Position numbers and translations under genes: made by a program. From assembly GCF_022458745.1 (NCBI RefSeq), contig NZ_JAJJJF010000009.1, positions 1 to 64,000 on the forward strand: a DNA stretch of 64,000 bases, given 5' to 3'. Below the pieces are notes generated by a model. It was not told where the DNA came from. It made no database searches and saw only the letters and a program-made list of their open reading frames with translations. Shown in pieces: positions 1-8,812 of this stretch (the stretch's first letter is position 1; each line of letters starts with the position of its first letter). This DNA is from Bacillus piscicola. Lineage in GTDB: Bacteria > Bacillota > Bacilli > Bacillales > Marinococcaceae.

Positions 1-947
1 CGAGTTATTGGCATACTGAAGCCAGCTTCTTTTGCTTCTTTAATCGTCACCTTCCCATTTCCATTTATATCAACACTAGAAATGTCACCGTTTTTGTCTG
101 AGCTGGTGTGTGAATTGGTGTTTGAGTTGTTTGATTCAGAAGATTTGCTACCTGTTAGTCCAAGTGATTCGTTTGTTTTATCAGGGTTTCCATTAACAAA
201 TGTATCAACAATCTCGTTACCTCTTAAAGTATAAGTATACTTGTAACTGGAAGGAATCTGCGTTTCCGTATCTGGATAGGTAATAATTGCTTCAAAGTTG
301 GTAGCCCCACCTGCATCACGGATTACCTTCTCCATATACGCTTGATCACCGTGTCGGTTGAGCGTACTATCTTGTGGGGTAATATTATAAGCATTCGATA
401 CTCCTCCGAGAGAATCGGCAATAATATGGCCTTCATCTAGAACGTCACTTTCGACACCAGGAACCTTTGCCTCGTCATAATAGTATCTGCCATTTGACTT
501 TACAGGTTCGCTACTGTCATCTTGTATAGTAATTTCGTCAGCAATGACTCGCACCAGTTGCCCGTGTTCGTTAGTAAATGCCCAATATTCACGATTCCCA
601 TAACCAATATCAACGACGACTTTAGGTTTGCGGTGTCCAGACAAATCACCACCATCAACTTCAATGAGTTTGTATTCTGAGAACAGTTCATCATTTGTTT
701 CGTGTGGTGTTTTCTCTTCTACGGTTTCATCGGCAACCGTAGTGGCAGCCTCTTCCTTTTCGCTATTTGTATCAGCTGTGGTTTCTTCAACTGTTTTTTC
801 GTCAGTATTACTATTTTCATCGGTGTTAACTGTAGTTTCTTCTTGTGTTTTTGTTTCATTTGTACTGGATGCATCTTCTATGTCGGAACAGCCAACCATA
901 AAGATAATTGTTAAAAGTAAAATTAAATAGTTTATTTTCCTTTTCAT
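1..947 (-). CDS. Secreted DNA/RNA non-specific endonuclease lipoprotein (3' end outside window)
   Basis: The reading frame begins at 947 after an AGGAGA ribosome site and runs off the left edge; 315 codons are visible. Residues 1-20 form a lipoprotein signal peptide with lipobox VGC (Cys20). A Thr/Glu-rich linker follows to about residue 85. Residues 105-205 resemble the Endonuclea_NS_2/NucA-like fold: DEGHIIADSLGG (171-182) supplies the putative catalytic His174, and STLNRHGD holds the Asn expected for the metal site. A Ser/Asn-rich linker leads to a perfect 12-residue EF-hand loop, DINGNGKVTIKE (293-304), so calcium may be bound. The protein would be anchored outside the membrane and cut nucleic acid there. 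The canonical DRGH is DEGH here. Family call from motif; assignment fairly sure, substrate unknown. Confidence 0.7.
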   Translation of the reverse strand, partial: MKRKINYLILLLTIIFMVGCSDIEDASSTNETKTQEETTVNTDENSNTDEKTVEETTADTNSEKEEAATTVADETVEEKTPHETNDELFSEYKLIEVDGGDLSGHRKPKVVVDIGYGNREYWAFTNEHGQLVRVIADEITIQDDSSEPVKSNGRYYYDEAKVPGVESDVLDEGHIIADSLGGVSNAYNITPQDSTLNRHGDQAYMEKVIRDAGGATNFEAIITYPDTETQIPSSYKYTYTLRGNEIVDTFVNGNPDKTNESLGLTGSKSSESNNSNTNSHTSSDKNGDISSVDINGNGKVTIKEAKEAGFSMPIT

Positions 948-1141
948 TCTGTGACTCTCCTGTACTATCAATTTTTTTGCGGCAGCCCATTCCCTGGTTA
1001 TAGAGCATTATTTAATTATTGTGCTAGGCCGTTTTACGGACAAAGTTATTTAGAAATGAACTTATTGTGAGAGAAACAATCCTTATTGTTACGTGCAACA
1101 CATGTGCTCCACATAACTAGGTATAACAAAGAATATAGCCA

Positions 1142-1882
1142 TCATTTAACAGCCTCTATATAAACCGAAAGGCTTTCCTCAACACATTCCATTATTAATT
1201 GGATGAACGGAGTATAATCGTCATTCATACTAGCGTTTTCAAGGGCTTCATAGTATTTATATCGCTTCTCATCTTCCGCTTTTACAATGGCTGGCGGATA
1301 ACCATTCTCCATAAGGATAAGATTCATAAGCAAACGTGCCGTTCTTCCATTCCCGTCAACAAAGGGATGAATATACACAAATTTGAAATGAAACAAAGCA
1401 GCCAATTCAACCGCATGTAATTCTTCTTTATTCTTTTCATACCACGATATTAATTGATCCATCTCGTTTTTCACTTGCAAAAAATGCGGAGGGGTATGTT
1501 TACTACCTGATATGCGAACGTTCAACTGTCGATACTGGCCAGCATTTTCATTATCTATGTTCTTTAACACTAGATAATGAAGGTTTTTGATGAGTTGATG
1601 GGTAATCTCTGTTTCTTGTTTTACTTGCTCTTCAATATAGTCAATGGCTTCTGCATGGTTGATCACTTCAAAGTGTTCTCGAAGCTTTTTTCCCCCAACC
1701 GTTAACCCTTCTTCTAACACGATTTTTGTTTCCATTAAAGACAGGGTATTCCCCTCAATGGCATTAGAATGGTACGTCCATTCTACTTTGTAGTATTCTT
1801 TTAAATTTTTCAAAGCAGCAGGCGGTAACGGACGTAATTGGTCCAGTTTATCCTTCAGTTGATTCACTTTACTAAAGTCCAT
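1142..1882 (-). CDS. Fic-domain protein, putative adenylyltransferase
   Basis: The 246-aa product carries the complete Fic signature HPFVDGNGRTAR at residues 172-183, with His172 as catalytic base and the GNGR anion-hole loop. Near the N-terminus S39-x3-E43-G44 matches the inhibitory-helix motif (S/T)xxxE(G/N), placed N-terminally as in class II Fic proteins, so the enzyme is probably autoinhibited. Fic proteins transfer AMP from ATP to Ser, Thr or Tyr of target proteins. An AGGGAG site precedes the ATG. It lies downstream of the tyrosine recombinase on the same strand, 36 nt away, and no antitoxin gene is next to it, consistent with intramolecular inhibition. The target cannot be told from the sequence. 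Confidence 0.88.
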   Translation of the reverse strand: MDFSKVNQLKDKLDQLRPLPPAALKNLKEYYKVEWTYHSNAIEGNTLSLMETKIVLEEGLTVGGKKLREHFEVINHAEAIDYIEEQVKQETEITHQLIKNLHYLVLKNIDNENAGQYRQLNVRISGSKHTPPHFLQVKNEMDQLISWYEKNKEELHAVELAALFHFKFVYIHPFVDGNGRTARLLMNLILMENGYPPAIVKAEDEKRYKYYEALENASMNDDYTPFIQLIMECVEESLSVYIEAVK

Positions 1883-1918
1883 GTTTTCACTCCCTCTTCT
1901 CCCTCATTATCGCCTGTA

Positions 1919-3007
1919 TTATTGAGAAAACAACCTTCTTTTCTTGATTTTTAACGCAGCATGCTCCCTGTACTTTCTCTTATTTAACATGTACCGCTCG
2001 GTCGTCTGAACGGATGCATGCCCTAACATATCCCGGACAGAAGCGATATCCGCTCCATGCTCCAACATATAATACGTTGCATAGTGCCGGCATGTATGCG
2101 GCGTGATCGGATCTTTACGGTTTTTTATAAAATCGAAAGGAACGGCGTTTACCCGCTCTGAAAAAACGGCACTTAAATAGGCCGGATGATAGTGGTCCCC
2201 GTTTGCTTTTGGGAAAAAAGCAGTTTCTCCTTCAAACCGGTTTATTTCACATCCCCTTCTTGCCCGTAACTCTTTTAGAATATCTAACACATCTTCAAAT
2301 AACAATACGGGCCGAATTTTTTTCCCTTTCCCTTCTATTTCAAGGAAATACGCTTGTTCCGCGATACGCCAGTGTACATCCTTCCATTTCGCGGTAGCTA
2401 ACTCTTCAATCCGCATCCCCGTTGTCGTGAGAACCGCTAACATGGTATACGTAAACCAATCTTTGGAACGAAAATAGTGAAGCAGCTCTTCGACTTCTTC
2501 TTCATGTAGATCGCGATCCACCAATTCATTCTTTGGCTTGGCCACTTTCACCATCTTATACGTCAGGTCTGTCGATAAAATGTCTTCGTTACGAAGAAAG
2601 CGGAGGAATTGCTTGATAACGGTTGAGTGTCTGCTGAGCGTGGTGGCCTGGTAATCGCGCTCCCTTTCTAAATGAAGTTGATACGCATACACCAGCTGCG
2701 GGGTGAGTTGTCTCAGTCCCCCATACGTTCTTGCATACTCTAAGAAAGGGCGCAGCGTTTCTATATATTTTGCCTTCGTTCGTTCGGATCGTTTTCGATT
2801 AATCTGTGTGTCTTTGTGCAAGTATATATATAGAAGAAACTCGTCAGGAATATTTTCCCATTCGACCCCTTCAAAACCTTCTGCGGAAATTTGTACATAC
2901 AATTGTTCGTTTAAAAAAGAGAGGGTGTTCGAAAGATCTAAAACATCTTGATTGGATGAATGAACAATCAAATTATTTTCATTATTTACACCTATCCCAT
3001 TTTTCAA
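1919..3007 (-). CDS. Tyrosine recombinase / integrase (XerC/D-like)
   Basis: A 362-aa protein with an N-terminal SAM-like core-binding domain (about 50-150) and a C-terminal catalytic domain. All catalytic positions can be read: Arg199 in TTTGMRIEEL, a Lys in the GKGKK hairpin (228-230), H304-x2-R307 in HTCRHYA, His330 in LGHASVQ and the nucleophile Tyr339 in TTERYM. It cuts and rejoins DNA through a 3'-phosphotyrosine bond. Likely roles are plasmid dimer resolution or integration of an element; no att-like repeats were seen flanking it. It is divergent from the HTH gene at 3220 and probably shares the AT-rich intergenic region for its promoter. The first 40 residues are extra relative to XerC/D. 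Confidence 0.9.
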   Translation of the reverse strand: MKNGIGVNNENNLIVHSSNQDVLDLSNTLSFLNEQLYVQISAEGFEGVEWENIPDEFLLYIYLHKDTQINRKRSERTKAKYIETLRPFLEYARTYGGLRQLTPQLVYAYQLHLERERDYQATTLSRHSTVIKQFLRFLRNEDILSTDLTYKMVKVAKPKNELVDRDLHEEEVEELLHYFRSKDWFTYTMLAVLTTTGMRIEELATAKWKDVHWRIAEQAYFLEIEGKGKKIRPVLLFEDVLDILKELRARRGCEINRFEGETAFFPKANGDHYHPAYLSAVFSERVNAVPFDFIKNRKDPITPHTCRHYATYYMLEHGADIASVRDMLGHASVQTTERYMLNKRKYREHAALKIKKRRLFSQ

Positions 3008-3219
3008 TACAATCTCTCCTTGTTCACTTTATTACTTCATAAAATCATTGTATCATGTTATAAATTTCATTTTGGAGGAAAACCTAAAGAAACTAGTTAT
3101 TTCTTCATCTGTAAAATTAAATTATAAAATAAGTATATTTAGTCATTATTTTATGTTATAGTTTAACGTATACATAAATAAATTGCCATGATTGATTAAT
3201 TTTATAAGGAAAGTTGGTT

Positions 3220-4500
3220 ATGATGAGGGAGAATTTACCAAGACGATACGTTACCGCAAAAAAATTACAGGAATTAACGTATAAGTCATCGTCCACGATA
3301 AATCGATGGATAAAGAATGAGTGGCTGCATCCTATCAATCTGGATACCTATAAAGCTGACGGTGGATACGTCTTCGATGAAGAAGAAGTTGAGCGATTTT
3401 TAGCATCGACAAAAAGAGATTTAAGTTTAAAAGAAGCAGCGGAGTATATGGGAATAACACCACAATACTTATCTTTTTTGAGGAAAAAAGGTGAAATTGA
3501 AGGAAGAGAAGTCTTTTATGGAAAACAAAAAAGATGGTCTTTCTCCGAAAAAGATTGTGAGATGTGGATGGATAGACGGGGGCAGCCCTCGTTAACAAAC
3601 AATAACGAAAAACCGTTATTTCCTTATGCCAATGGATACCGTCTGTTTCACGTTATCGAGGGCGAATCTGGACAGCATGGCCGCGTTATTCAGACAACGC
3701 CGCCGAAAATTCTCCAGGAAGATGGAAGCATATCAACAGCTTCTCATTATTCGTTAGACTATGAAATGGAAAAATGGCCGGAAAGAGCATATGTCAGGAA
3801 CAAAGGGTTTACTTATTTCCGATTTCCTATTCCACGCCATCCTTTGCATCCTGTTTACTCGCTATTGAATAAACTTTTATCTGAAATTGGGATCAGAAAT
3901 GTCAAGGTTTTTGAGGAAGAACTCGGGAACTACCTTGTTAGAGTAAGGAATACCACCATTGATGCCACAAACCAAGAGTATCAACTGCTAAACAGTAACC
4001 TTATACAAGGACATGTCAAATGGAATGATGGTCGTGTGTCTATATATAGTGACAACCTCCCCATTACCGTTTACCTTAGCGAAGAAGAAAAACGAACAAT
4101 TAGTATGCATAAACCACCCGACGAAGCACTTGGCAGCGCAATAAAACGACTAGCATTTCATCATCTAAACAATAATGAAAAACAGGAAGTAGAGAGTGAA
4201 AATATCCGCTCTGAAATATGGTGGGAGTTAGTCAGAAAAAATTTTCTTGAAGGATATATTGAGTTAAAGAAAGTACAAGTCATGGAATGTATTCGTCACA
4301 GAGGGTATTCCCAAAAGTTTGGGGATAGTGTGTGGGAAGAAGTGTCCACTCATAAACGTGGGTACAGCACACCGCGCGTTCCTTATTTGTTAGATGCTTT
4401 TCTTTATAATAATGAGCGGATACTCATGGATCAAGAATTCGAATATATCGAAGAAAAAGTCTTGTTTGCCCTTATTGAGCACATTCGAAAAAACAGATAA
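3220..4500 (+). CDS. Helix-turn-helix protein with two excisionase-like domains, function unknown
   Basis: The frame opens at a TTG at 3214, but AAGGA at 3206-3210 is well spaced only for the ATG at 3220, chosen here. Residues about 8-60 (YVTAKKLQELTYKSSSTINRW) and 66-115 (LSLKEAAEYMGITPQYLSFL) look like two MerR/excisionase-type winged helices, each ending in a hydrophobic wing, so DNA binding is likely. The remaining 300 residues are not recognised and have no membrane segment or catalytic motif that I can see. It is divergent from the recombinase, which makes an excisionase or recombination directionality role possible, although the protein is far longer than Xis. It is followed 14 nt later by the EAL gene. 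Confidence 0.6.
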   Translation: MMRENLPRRYVTAKKLQELTYKSSSTINRWIKNEWLHPINLDTYKADGGYVFDEEEVERFLASTKRDLSLKEAAEYMGITPQYLSFLRKKGEIEGREVFYGKQKRWSFSEKDCEMWMDRRGQPSLTNNNEKPLFPYANGYRLFHVIEGESGQHGRVIQTTPPKILQEDGSISTASHYSLDYEMEKWPERAYVRNKGFTYFRFPIPRHPLHPVYSLLNKLLSEIGIRNVKVFEEELGNYLVRVRNTTIDATNQEYQLLNSNLIQGHVKWNDGRVSIYSDNLPITVYLSEEEKRTISMHKPPDEALGSAIKRLAFHHLNNNEKQEVESENIRSEIWWELVRKNFLEGYIELKKVQVMECIRHRGYSQKFGDSVWEEVSTHKRGYSTPRVPYLLDAFLYNNERILMDQEFEYIEEKVLFALIEHIRKNR

Positions 4501-4514
4501 AGAAGGGGATTATT

Positions 4515-5246
4515 TTGTTCAAGCGACAAGAGATTCAACACTTTTATCAGCCTGTGGTTAATTCGCTAGGCAAAGCAGTGGGATTTGAAGCGTTACTAAG
4601 GCACAATTTTTACTCTACAGCAGAAATATTTGAAGCGGCGAAAGAAAATGGTAGTATATATTTACTGGACACGTTATCCATTGAAGTTGCATTAGAAACT
4701 TTCCAATGCGACGTCCACGGTACCCTGTTGCTTAATATTTTTCCAACGACGCTTATTTCAGATGAGTTCCCGGAATTTTTGAAAAGTTTAATGAAGAAGT
4801 ATCATTTTCATCCTCAGAATATCGTGTTTGAAATCAATGAATCTGAAACGGTTTCAGAGTTGCGCTTGCTGCAAAAGAGGGTACAATGGTTACGAAAGTT
4901 AGGATTCCTCATCGCTTTAGATGACGTGGGAACAGGCTCATCCTCAATAAGACGGATCATCGAGATACAACCAGATATCATTAAGATGGACAGGTATTTT
5001 TCGTTTAATCTGTCAGAACAATTATTAAAACAAGACGTTCTGACTTTATTTATCAACCTAGCTAAAAACCAGAAGATGGCACTTGTATTAGAAGGACTGG
5101 AAAGAGAAACAGACTATCAATTATCTGAACAACTAGGTGTTCCTTTCATGCAAGGGTATTACTTGGGGCATCCAGTGCCTTATTCTCAACTGAAGAAGTT
5201 TTCCGCAGAAAAAACCGACTTTGAAGTAAAGTCGGTTTCCTCCTAA
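4515..5246 (+). CDS. EAL-domain protein, putative c-di-GMP phosphodiesterase
   Basis: Starts at TTG 4515 after AAGGGG (4503-4508). The 243-aa protein is a stand-alone EAL domain with no sensor, GGDEF or membrane part. Active-site residues are kept: E25-A-L, Asn74 in LLLNIFP, Glu106 in IVFEINE, Asp136-Asp137 in ALDDVGTG, Lys157 in IIKMD, Glu193/Glu196 in VLEGLERE and Gln213 in MQGYY. It is therefore likely able to hydrolyse cyclic di-GMP to pGpG, which in Bacillota would affect motility, biofilm and surface attachment. It is co-directional with the upstream HTH protein and the two small genes downstream. The unusual point is a free EAL enzyme on plasmid-type DNA; activity is inferred from residues only. 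Confidence 0.85.
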   Translation: MFKRQEIQHFYQPVVNSLGKAVGFEALLRHNFYSTAEIFEAAKENGSIYLLDTLSIEVALETFQCDVHGTLLLNIFPTTLISDEFPEFLKSLMKKYHFHPQNIVFEINESETVSELRLLQKRVQWLRKLGFLIALDDVGTGSSSIRRIIEIQPDIIKMDRYFSFNLSEQLLKQDVLTLFINLAKNQKMALVLEGLERETDYQLSEQLGVPFMQGYYLGHPVPYSQLKKFSAEKTDFEVKSVSS

Positions 5247-5286
5247 ACCTATCTATATAAAAAATAGAATCTAGGAGGATCAAAAT

Positions 5287-5367
5287 ATGGAGTACCTAGA
5301 ATATAGCAAATGGGAGAATGGTAGTCAATATATTGTTTTGCGGAAAGATGGAGGGGAAGAGACATGA
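5287..5367 (+). CDS. 26-aa peptide, translationally coupled to next gene
   Basis: A short frame from ATG 5287 to TGA 5367 encodes MEYLEYSKWENGSQY plus 11 residues. It has a very good ribosome site, AGGAGG at 5273-5278, 8 nt before the ATG. Its stop overlaps the ATG of the following 106-aa gene (ATGA at 5364-5367), the usual layout for translational coupling. It may be a leader peptide that sets expression of the downstream gene or a small protein in its own right. No known family is recognised. Real translation is supported only by the ribosome site and the overlap. Confidence 0.5.
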   Translation: MEYLEYSKWENGSQYIVLRKDGGEET

Positions 5368-5684
5368 AACAAAAAAAGGATTTTCTTATTTTTAAGACTG
5401 AGCTAAGAGACAGTTTTGATTTCCATTTACACGAATTTGTTGGTTTTATACCTAATCAATATAACTCTACTTATGCTCATCTGGAAATAAGAAAGTTTTT
5501 GAGAGAAAAGGGTAACTTCGAGGAAGGGAAATATTGGCTCATTAACAAAGATGACATACTTGATTACACCGATGGTCGTCTAACGTTAAATGAGTATGCT
5601 GATGTATCATATAGCTATCATGCTACAGAACGAATAAACCAAGAGGAGAACGACCCCTTTGACGATAATACTTATGACATCTAA
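5364..5684 (+). CDS. 106-aa protein of unknown function
   Basis: The product is hydrophilic, rich in aromatic and charged residues, and ends in an acidic tail (EENDPFDDNTYDI). No family is recognised. It starts inside the stop of the 26-aa peptide gene and has GAGGGGAAGAG just upstream. It is the last gene of the short plus-strand cluster and is followed by a hairpin terminator that separates it from the convergent helicase gene. Its company (EAL protein, HTH protein) gives no firm hint of role. Confidence 0.55.
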   Translation: MKQKKDFLIFKTELRDSFDFHLHEFVGFIPNQYNSTYAHLEIRKFLREKGNFEEGKYWLINKDDILDYTDGRLTLNEYADVSYSYHATERINQEENDPFDDNTYDI

Positions 5685-5689
5685 AATAA

Positions 5690-5727
5690 AAAAATCCATT
5701 TCGACTAAATGTGTCGAAATGGATTCT
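5690..5727. terminator. Bidirectional terminator between convergent genes
   Basis: A 13-bp stem, AATCCATTTCGAC paired with GTCGAAATGGATT around a 7-nt loop, is flanked by A-run and T-run on either side. It lies between the 106-aa gene (plus) and the RecD-like helicase gene (minus) and can end both transcripts. Confidence 0.8.
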
Positions 5728-5742
5728 TTGCTTAACTGTCGT

Positions 5743-6891
5743 TTAAGGTAACTCAAGAATTAATTTTTCTTGTGCTCTAGTAATAGCAGTGTATAAGAGC
5801 TTTTTTTGACTGTCTTGGTCCCCTCTCATCGGTTGAAAATAGGCAACAACGTTGGGCCATTGTGAACCTTGGGCTTTGTGTGTTGTTATCGCATAGCCAT
5901 AATCGAACATGTCAAACTCTTGTTTTTGTTTCAGTGAGACTTCTTTCTCCAAAAAGGTGTCTTCCAGGGTCCGAAGCTTGCGAAAAAGCTGATTCGTTGA
6001 AAACTCTGGTAAAAAATCCAATTCTATAATATTTGAGTCCTCAATTTTTTTCAAACGGTTTACTGTTCCAATCAATCCATTAATGAGAGATATACCATTC
6101 ACATTTTCCTCCCAGTTGTTTTTGGTGCAGATGATTTTATCATTTTTCTCTGGAAGTTTGCTTGTGAATCCCTTAATTCTTCTCATTTTCATGTTCAATT
6201 CTCGTCTTTTATTGTTTGTTGAACATAATACTTGATTCGCACGCAGTAAGGTTTCTGGATTGATTCTTGACTGGCCTTTCCGTAATACATAGACCTCGTT
6301 TCCCATTTTCCCAAGAGGAAGGGTTCTCCCTTCGCGCGCAAGCATGGATAAGTGAATAATGGGGTTATCTTTCGCTTGCCTGTGAATCTCGGTTAGTATC
6401 ACGTCAGGTTTTTTGAGCAATCCATTATCTTTCCCTATTGGATCCAATTGTCCATGATCTCCCAGCGCGATAACAGGAATTCCGAATGAAAGCAAATCCT
6501 GTAAGATGTCCTGGGACACCATTGACACCTCATCAATCACGATTAATTGATACGGTAAACTGCCTGCCGGTTTTTTCACAAACTCCACCTGGCCATTCAC
6601 GGTGTTCACATCATAAATCAAACGATGGATGGTTTCTGCTTCATTTCCATTACGTCTTAATTGAAGGGCTGCCTTTCCGGTAAAAGCGGCGAAGGTGATA
6701 TGATCTTTCCCAATACCCAATTCTTCTATTAAAACTCTAACGATAGTCGTCTTTCCCGTGCCGGCATAACCAGCTATGGTGAATACTTGTTTCTTATGCG
6801 TTTCTTTTTTGAACCAGTAAACCGCTTTGTTTATCGAATTTTTTTGGCTTTCCGTCAGTGCCACGTTAGGTAGTACAGCTGTTTCGCTCAT
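5743..6891 (-). CDS. RecD/Dda-like superfamily 1 DNA helicase
   Basis: The 382-aa form starting at ATG 6891 is chosen because AGAGGAG lies 8 nt upstream; a frame extension to 6978 has no such site and crosses a hairpin. Walker A is GYAGTGKT (41-48) and Walker B is VIDEVSM (DE 120-121). The C-terminal part has THKAQGSQWPNVV and YTAITRAQEKL, motifs of the 2B domain of SF1B 5'-3' helicases of the RecD/Dda group. It is shorter than chromosomal RecD2 and lacks its N-terminal extension. It likely unwinds DNA during plasmid replication or recombination. It is the last gene of the array headed by leader copy 1; a terminator-like hairpin lies in front of it. Confidence 0.88.
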   Translation of the reverse strand: MSETAVLPNVALTESQKNSINKAVYWFKKETHKKQVFTIAGYAGTGKTTIVRVLIEELGIGKDHITFAAFTGKAALQLRRNGNEAETIHRLIYDVNTVNGQVEFVKKPAGSLPYQLIVIDEVSMVSQDILQDLLSFGIPVIALGDHGQLDPIGKDNGLLKKPDVILTEIHRQAKDNPIIHLSMLAREGRTLPLGKMGNEVYVLRKGQSRINPETLLRANQVLCSTNNKRRELNMKMRRIKGFTSKLPEKNDKIICTKNNWEENVNGISLINGLIGTVNRLKKIEDSNIIELDFLPEFSTNQLFRKLRTLEDTFLEKEVSLKQKQEFDMFDYGYAITTHKAQGSQWPNVVAYFQPMRGDQDSQKKLLYTAITRAQEKLILELP

Positions 6892-6914
6892 TTTATATCT
6901 CCTCTTAATTATAA

Positions 6915-6955
6915 AACTGTAAGTGACTGACATGCATGTGCAGCCACTTACAGTT
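6915..6955 (-). terminator. Terminator-like hairpin 5' of the RecD-like helicase gene
   Basis: On the minus strand AACTGTAAGTG pairs with CACTTACAGTT (11 bp), followed by TTATAATT. It sits between two co-directional genes and ends just before the AGAGGAG site of the helicase, so it could attenuate read-through from upstream. Confidence 0.6.
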
Positions 6956-7001
6956 CCGTATTTTACTTTTTGTTCCATCGTATATGGCTATCATGGTATT
7001 T

Positions 7002-8714
7002 TTATTTGAATAACTGTAATTGTTCGATGACGGAGGGCTCTACCAACGAATCAGACGCATTGGAGGCTACCGTTTCTTCTATTTTTCTATTTTCTTCTGG
7101 AATTTCAATGGAATGGGCATACGCTACTTCTTCTGATAACTTATCGAAACAGCGCGTCACACGTTCAATGAAAGCATTATCCAGGGGATAAACCACTTCA
7201 TTTTGTAATTCCTCTTTTGTCTTGTGTAATGAATTGTTGAGACCCTTCTCTGCAATATAGATTTCTCCGCAACGAGCAAATACTTCTGTCGGCGTGAAAT
7301 AATAGGACTTATTGAACTTTGATGTACCGTTCCATTGTTGTTTAAAAGGATCATCCATTGGCAATTTCCTTATCTTTTCTATGATCAATTCCTTGTATTC
7401 CCTAAGAAAAGGGCGGAAATTAATCGTTTCACTATAATAATCTTCCCGTTTACTTTCGCCCAGAATATGATCTATTTGGTGCCATAATTCATGAACAAAC
7501 GCATTAGGATGGTTTAAATCGAATATCGTCGTTTTGAAATAGGGGTAAAATAAGCCAGCTGCTCGATGTTTCCCCAACTTTTTGATGCGAAATTGATAAT
7601 CTTTTCGTTTTGGTACAGTCATGGTTTTGCATAACTCTTGGAAATTCTCTTCTATGATTGAAAACTTCTCCAAGCACACATCATTATCTAATTCGACAAA
7701 CCCAAAATAATCTAAGAACGAATTATGTTTCATCCGCTCCTGATGAGTTTTTTTAATATGTTTTTTTGTCTGAAATGCTTTGGCGTAATCACTGCGCATT
7801 CTATATTCATCATTCGTTTTTTGTCTAACCTCATGAGAATGTTGAATGAATGCTTTAACAACACGTCGAAGTAAAAAGTCATTCAAAATTCCCCTGCTGT
7901 TTCCTATGCTGTCTTTAGTCAGATAGAAGTCTTCTGCATGACGTTCCACCATCTCAGATTCTGTTGGTCGATATAGAGGGAACTCATACCGGTTGACAAC
8001 GGCCATAAAGTCTTTCTTGAAGGTCTCTGATATTGGGAGATTCGAATTTTGCTTCATATTGCTGCTATCGATGAAGTGTTCTACAAACAAATATTGTACT
8101 AATTCTTTATTCCTCTCCGAAAAATCCAATAATGACTGAATGGCTACCATTTCAGCAATCAGGGAACATATATCGAATACAGGGATATATCCATAAGGTT
8201 TCGAGCCTGAGAAAGCACGTGTCGTTCTGTGGTAAGTGCTTCCTATTTCTCCATCCAAAAAGGTATAACCTTCTGTTGTTTTACTTCCATTACGCACAAT
8301 CACTTTCGCCATCATTTGCTTCTCTTTAATTTTTTTAGCGCGTATGTTCTGTGGCTGACATCGAAACAATAAGTCTCGTACATAATTATTGAATTTCATA
8401 TCCTCCAGGAACTCATCCGTTCTCATCTCGATCTTTTTAAACTCCACTTGATACATTGAGTCGCTATTATTGATACTAGCGAGATATTCCATTCTTGCTT
8501 CCATTCCCTGCTGGTTCAAATACTCTTTTTTAAATGTCCTTTTAACAGCAGCAATGAATTTTTTGAGCTGGGTCCGTGGTAGTTCTTCCTCTATTTTTAA
8601 CATCAGAGATGAAACGTTAACTTCACTTAATAACTCCGGAAGCCCTTTTTTCTTGAAATTTTCTTTCATCATTTCTTGTTTATCTACCATAACCGTGGTT
8701 ATTTTTTTTGACAT
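7002..8714 (-). CDS. Large plasmid protein with HExxH metalloprotease-like motif and C-terminal clamp-binding-like motif
   Basis: A 570-aa soluble protein starting at ATG 8714 behind AGGGAG. The only clear motif is AFVHELWHQIDHIL at about residue 430, an HExxH zinc-metallopeptidase signature with a further His-Asp downstream, similar to the HELxH motifs seen in large polyvalent proteins of mobile elements. The rest is rich in Lys, Arg and Glu with predicted helices and no signal peptide, so it acts in the cytoplasm. It ends in IEQLQLFK, which resembles the QL(S/D)LF beta-clamp-binding peptide. It lies between the RecD-like helicase and small genes in the leader-1 array. Peptidase activity is a guess from one motif; the protein could instead be structural or DNA-associated. 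Confidence 0.5.
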   Translation of the reverse strand: MSKKITTVMVDKQEMMKENFKKKGLPELLSEVNVSSLMLKIEEELPRTQLKKFIAAVKRTFKKEYLNQQGMEARMEYLASINNSDSMYQVEFKKIEMRTDEFLEDMKFNNYVRDLLFRCQPQNIRAKKIKEKQMMAKVIVRNGSKTTEGYTFLDGEIGSTYHRTTRAFSGSKPYGYIPVFDICSLIAEMVAIQSLLDFSERNKELVQYLFVEHFIDSSNMKQNSNLPISETFKKDFMAVVNRYEFPLYRPTESEMVERHAEDFYLTKDSIGNSRGILNDFLLRRVVKAFIQHSHEVRQKTNDEYRMRSDYAKAFQTKKHIKKTHQERMKHNSFLDYFGFVELDNDVCLEKFSIIEENFQELCKTMTVPKRKDYQFRIKKLGKHRAAGLFYPYFKTTIFDLNHPNAFVHELWHQIDHILGESKREDYYSETINFRPFLREYKELIIEKIRKLPMDDPFKQQWNGTSKFNKSYYFTPTEVFARCGEIYIAEKGLNNSLHKTKEELQNEVVYPLDNAFIERVTRCFDKLSEEVAYAHSIEIPEENRKIEETVASNASDSLVEPSVIEQLQLFK

Positions 8715-8749
8715 ATTCTCATTCTCCCTTTTTGATTTATTTTAAAAAT

Positions 8750-8767
8750 GATAACCCAAAGGCTATC
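8750..8767 (-). terminator. Terminator-like hairpin 5' of the HExxH protein gene
   Basis: On the minus strand GATAGCC and GGGTTATC pair (one G-U) over a TTT loop, followed by ATTTTTAAAAT, about 35 nt before the ATG at 8714. Weaker than the others in this array. Confidence 0.4.
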
Positions 8768-8812
8768 TCCTCATGTCGTTTACACGACTTTTTATTACTG
8801 TTTTTTTATTCT

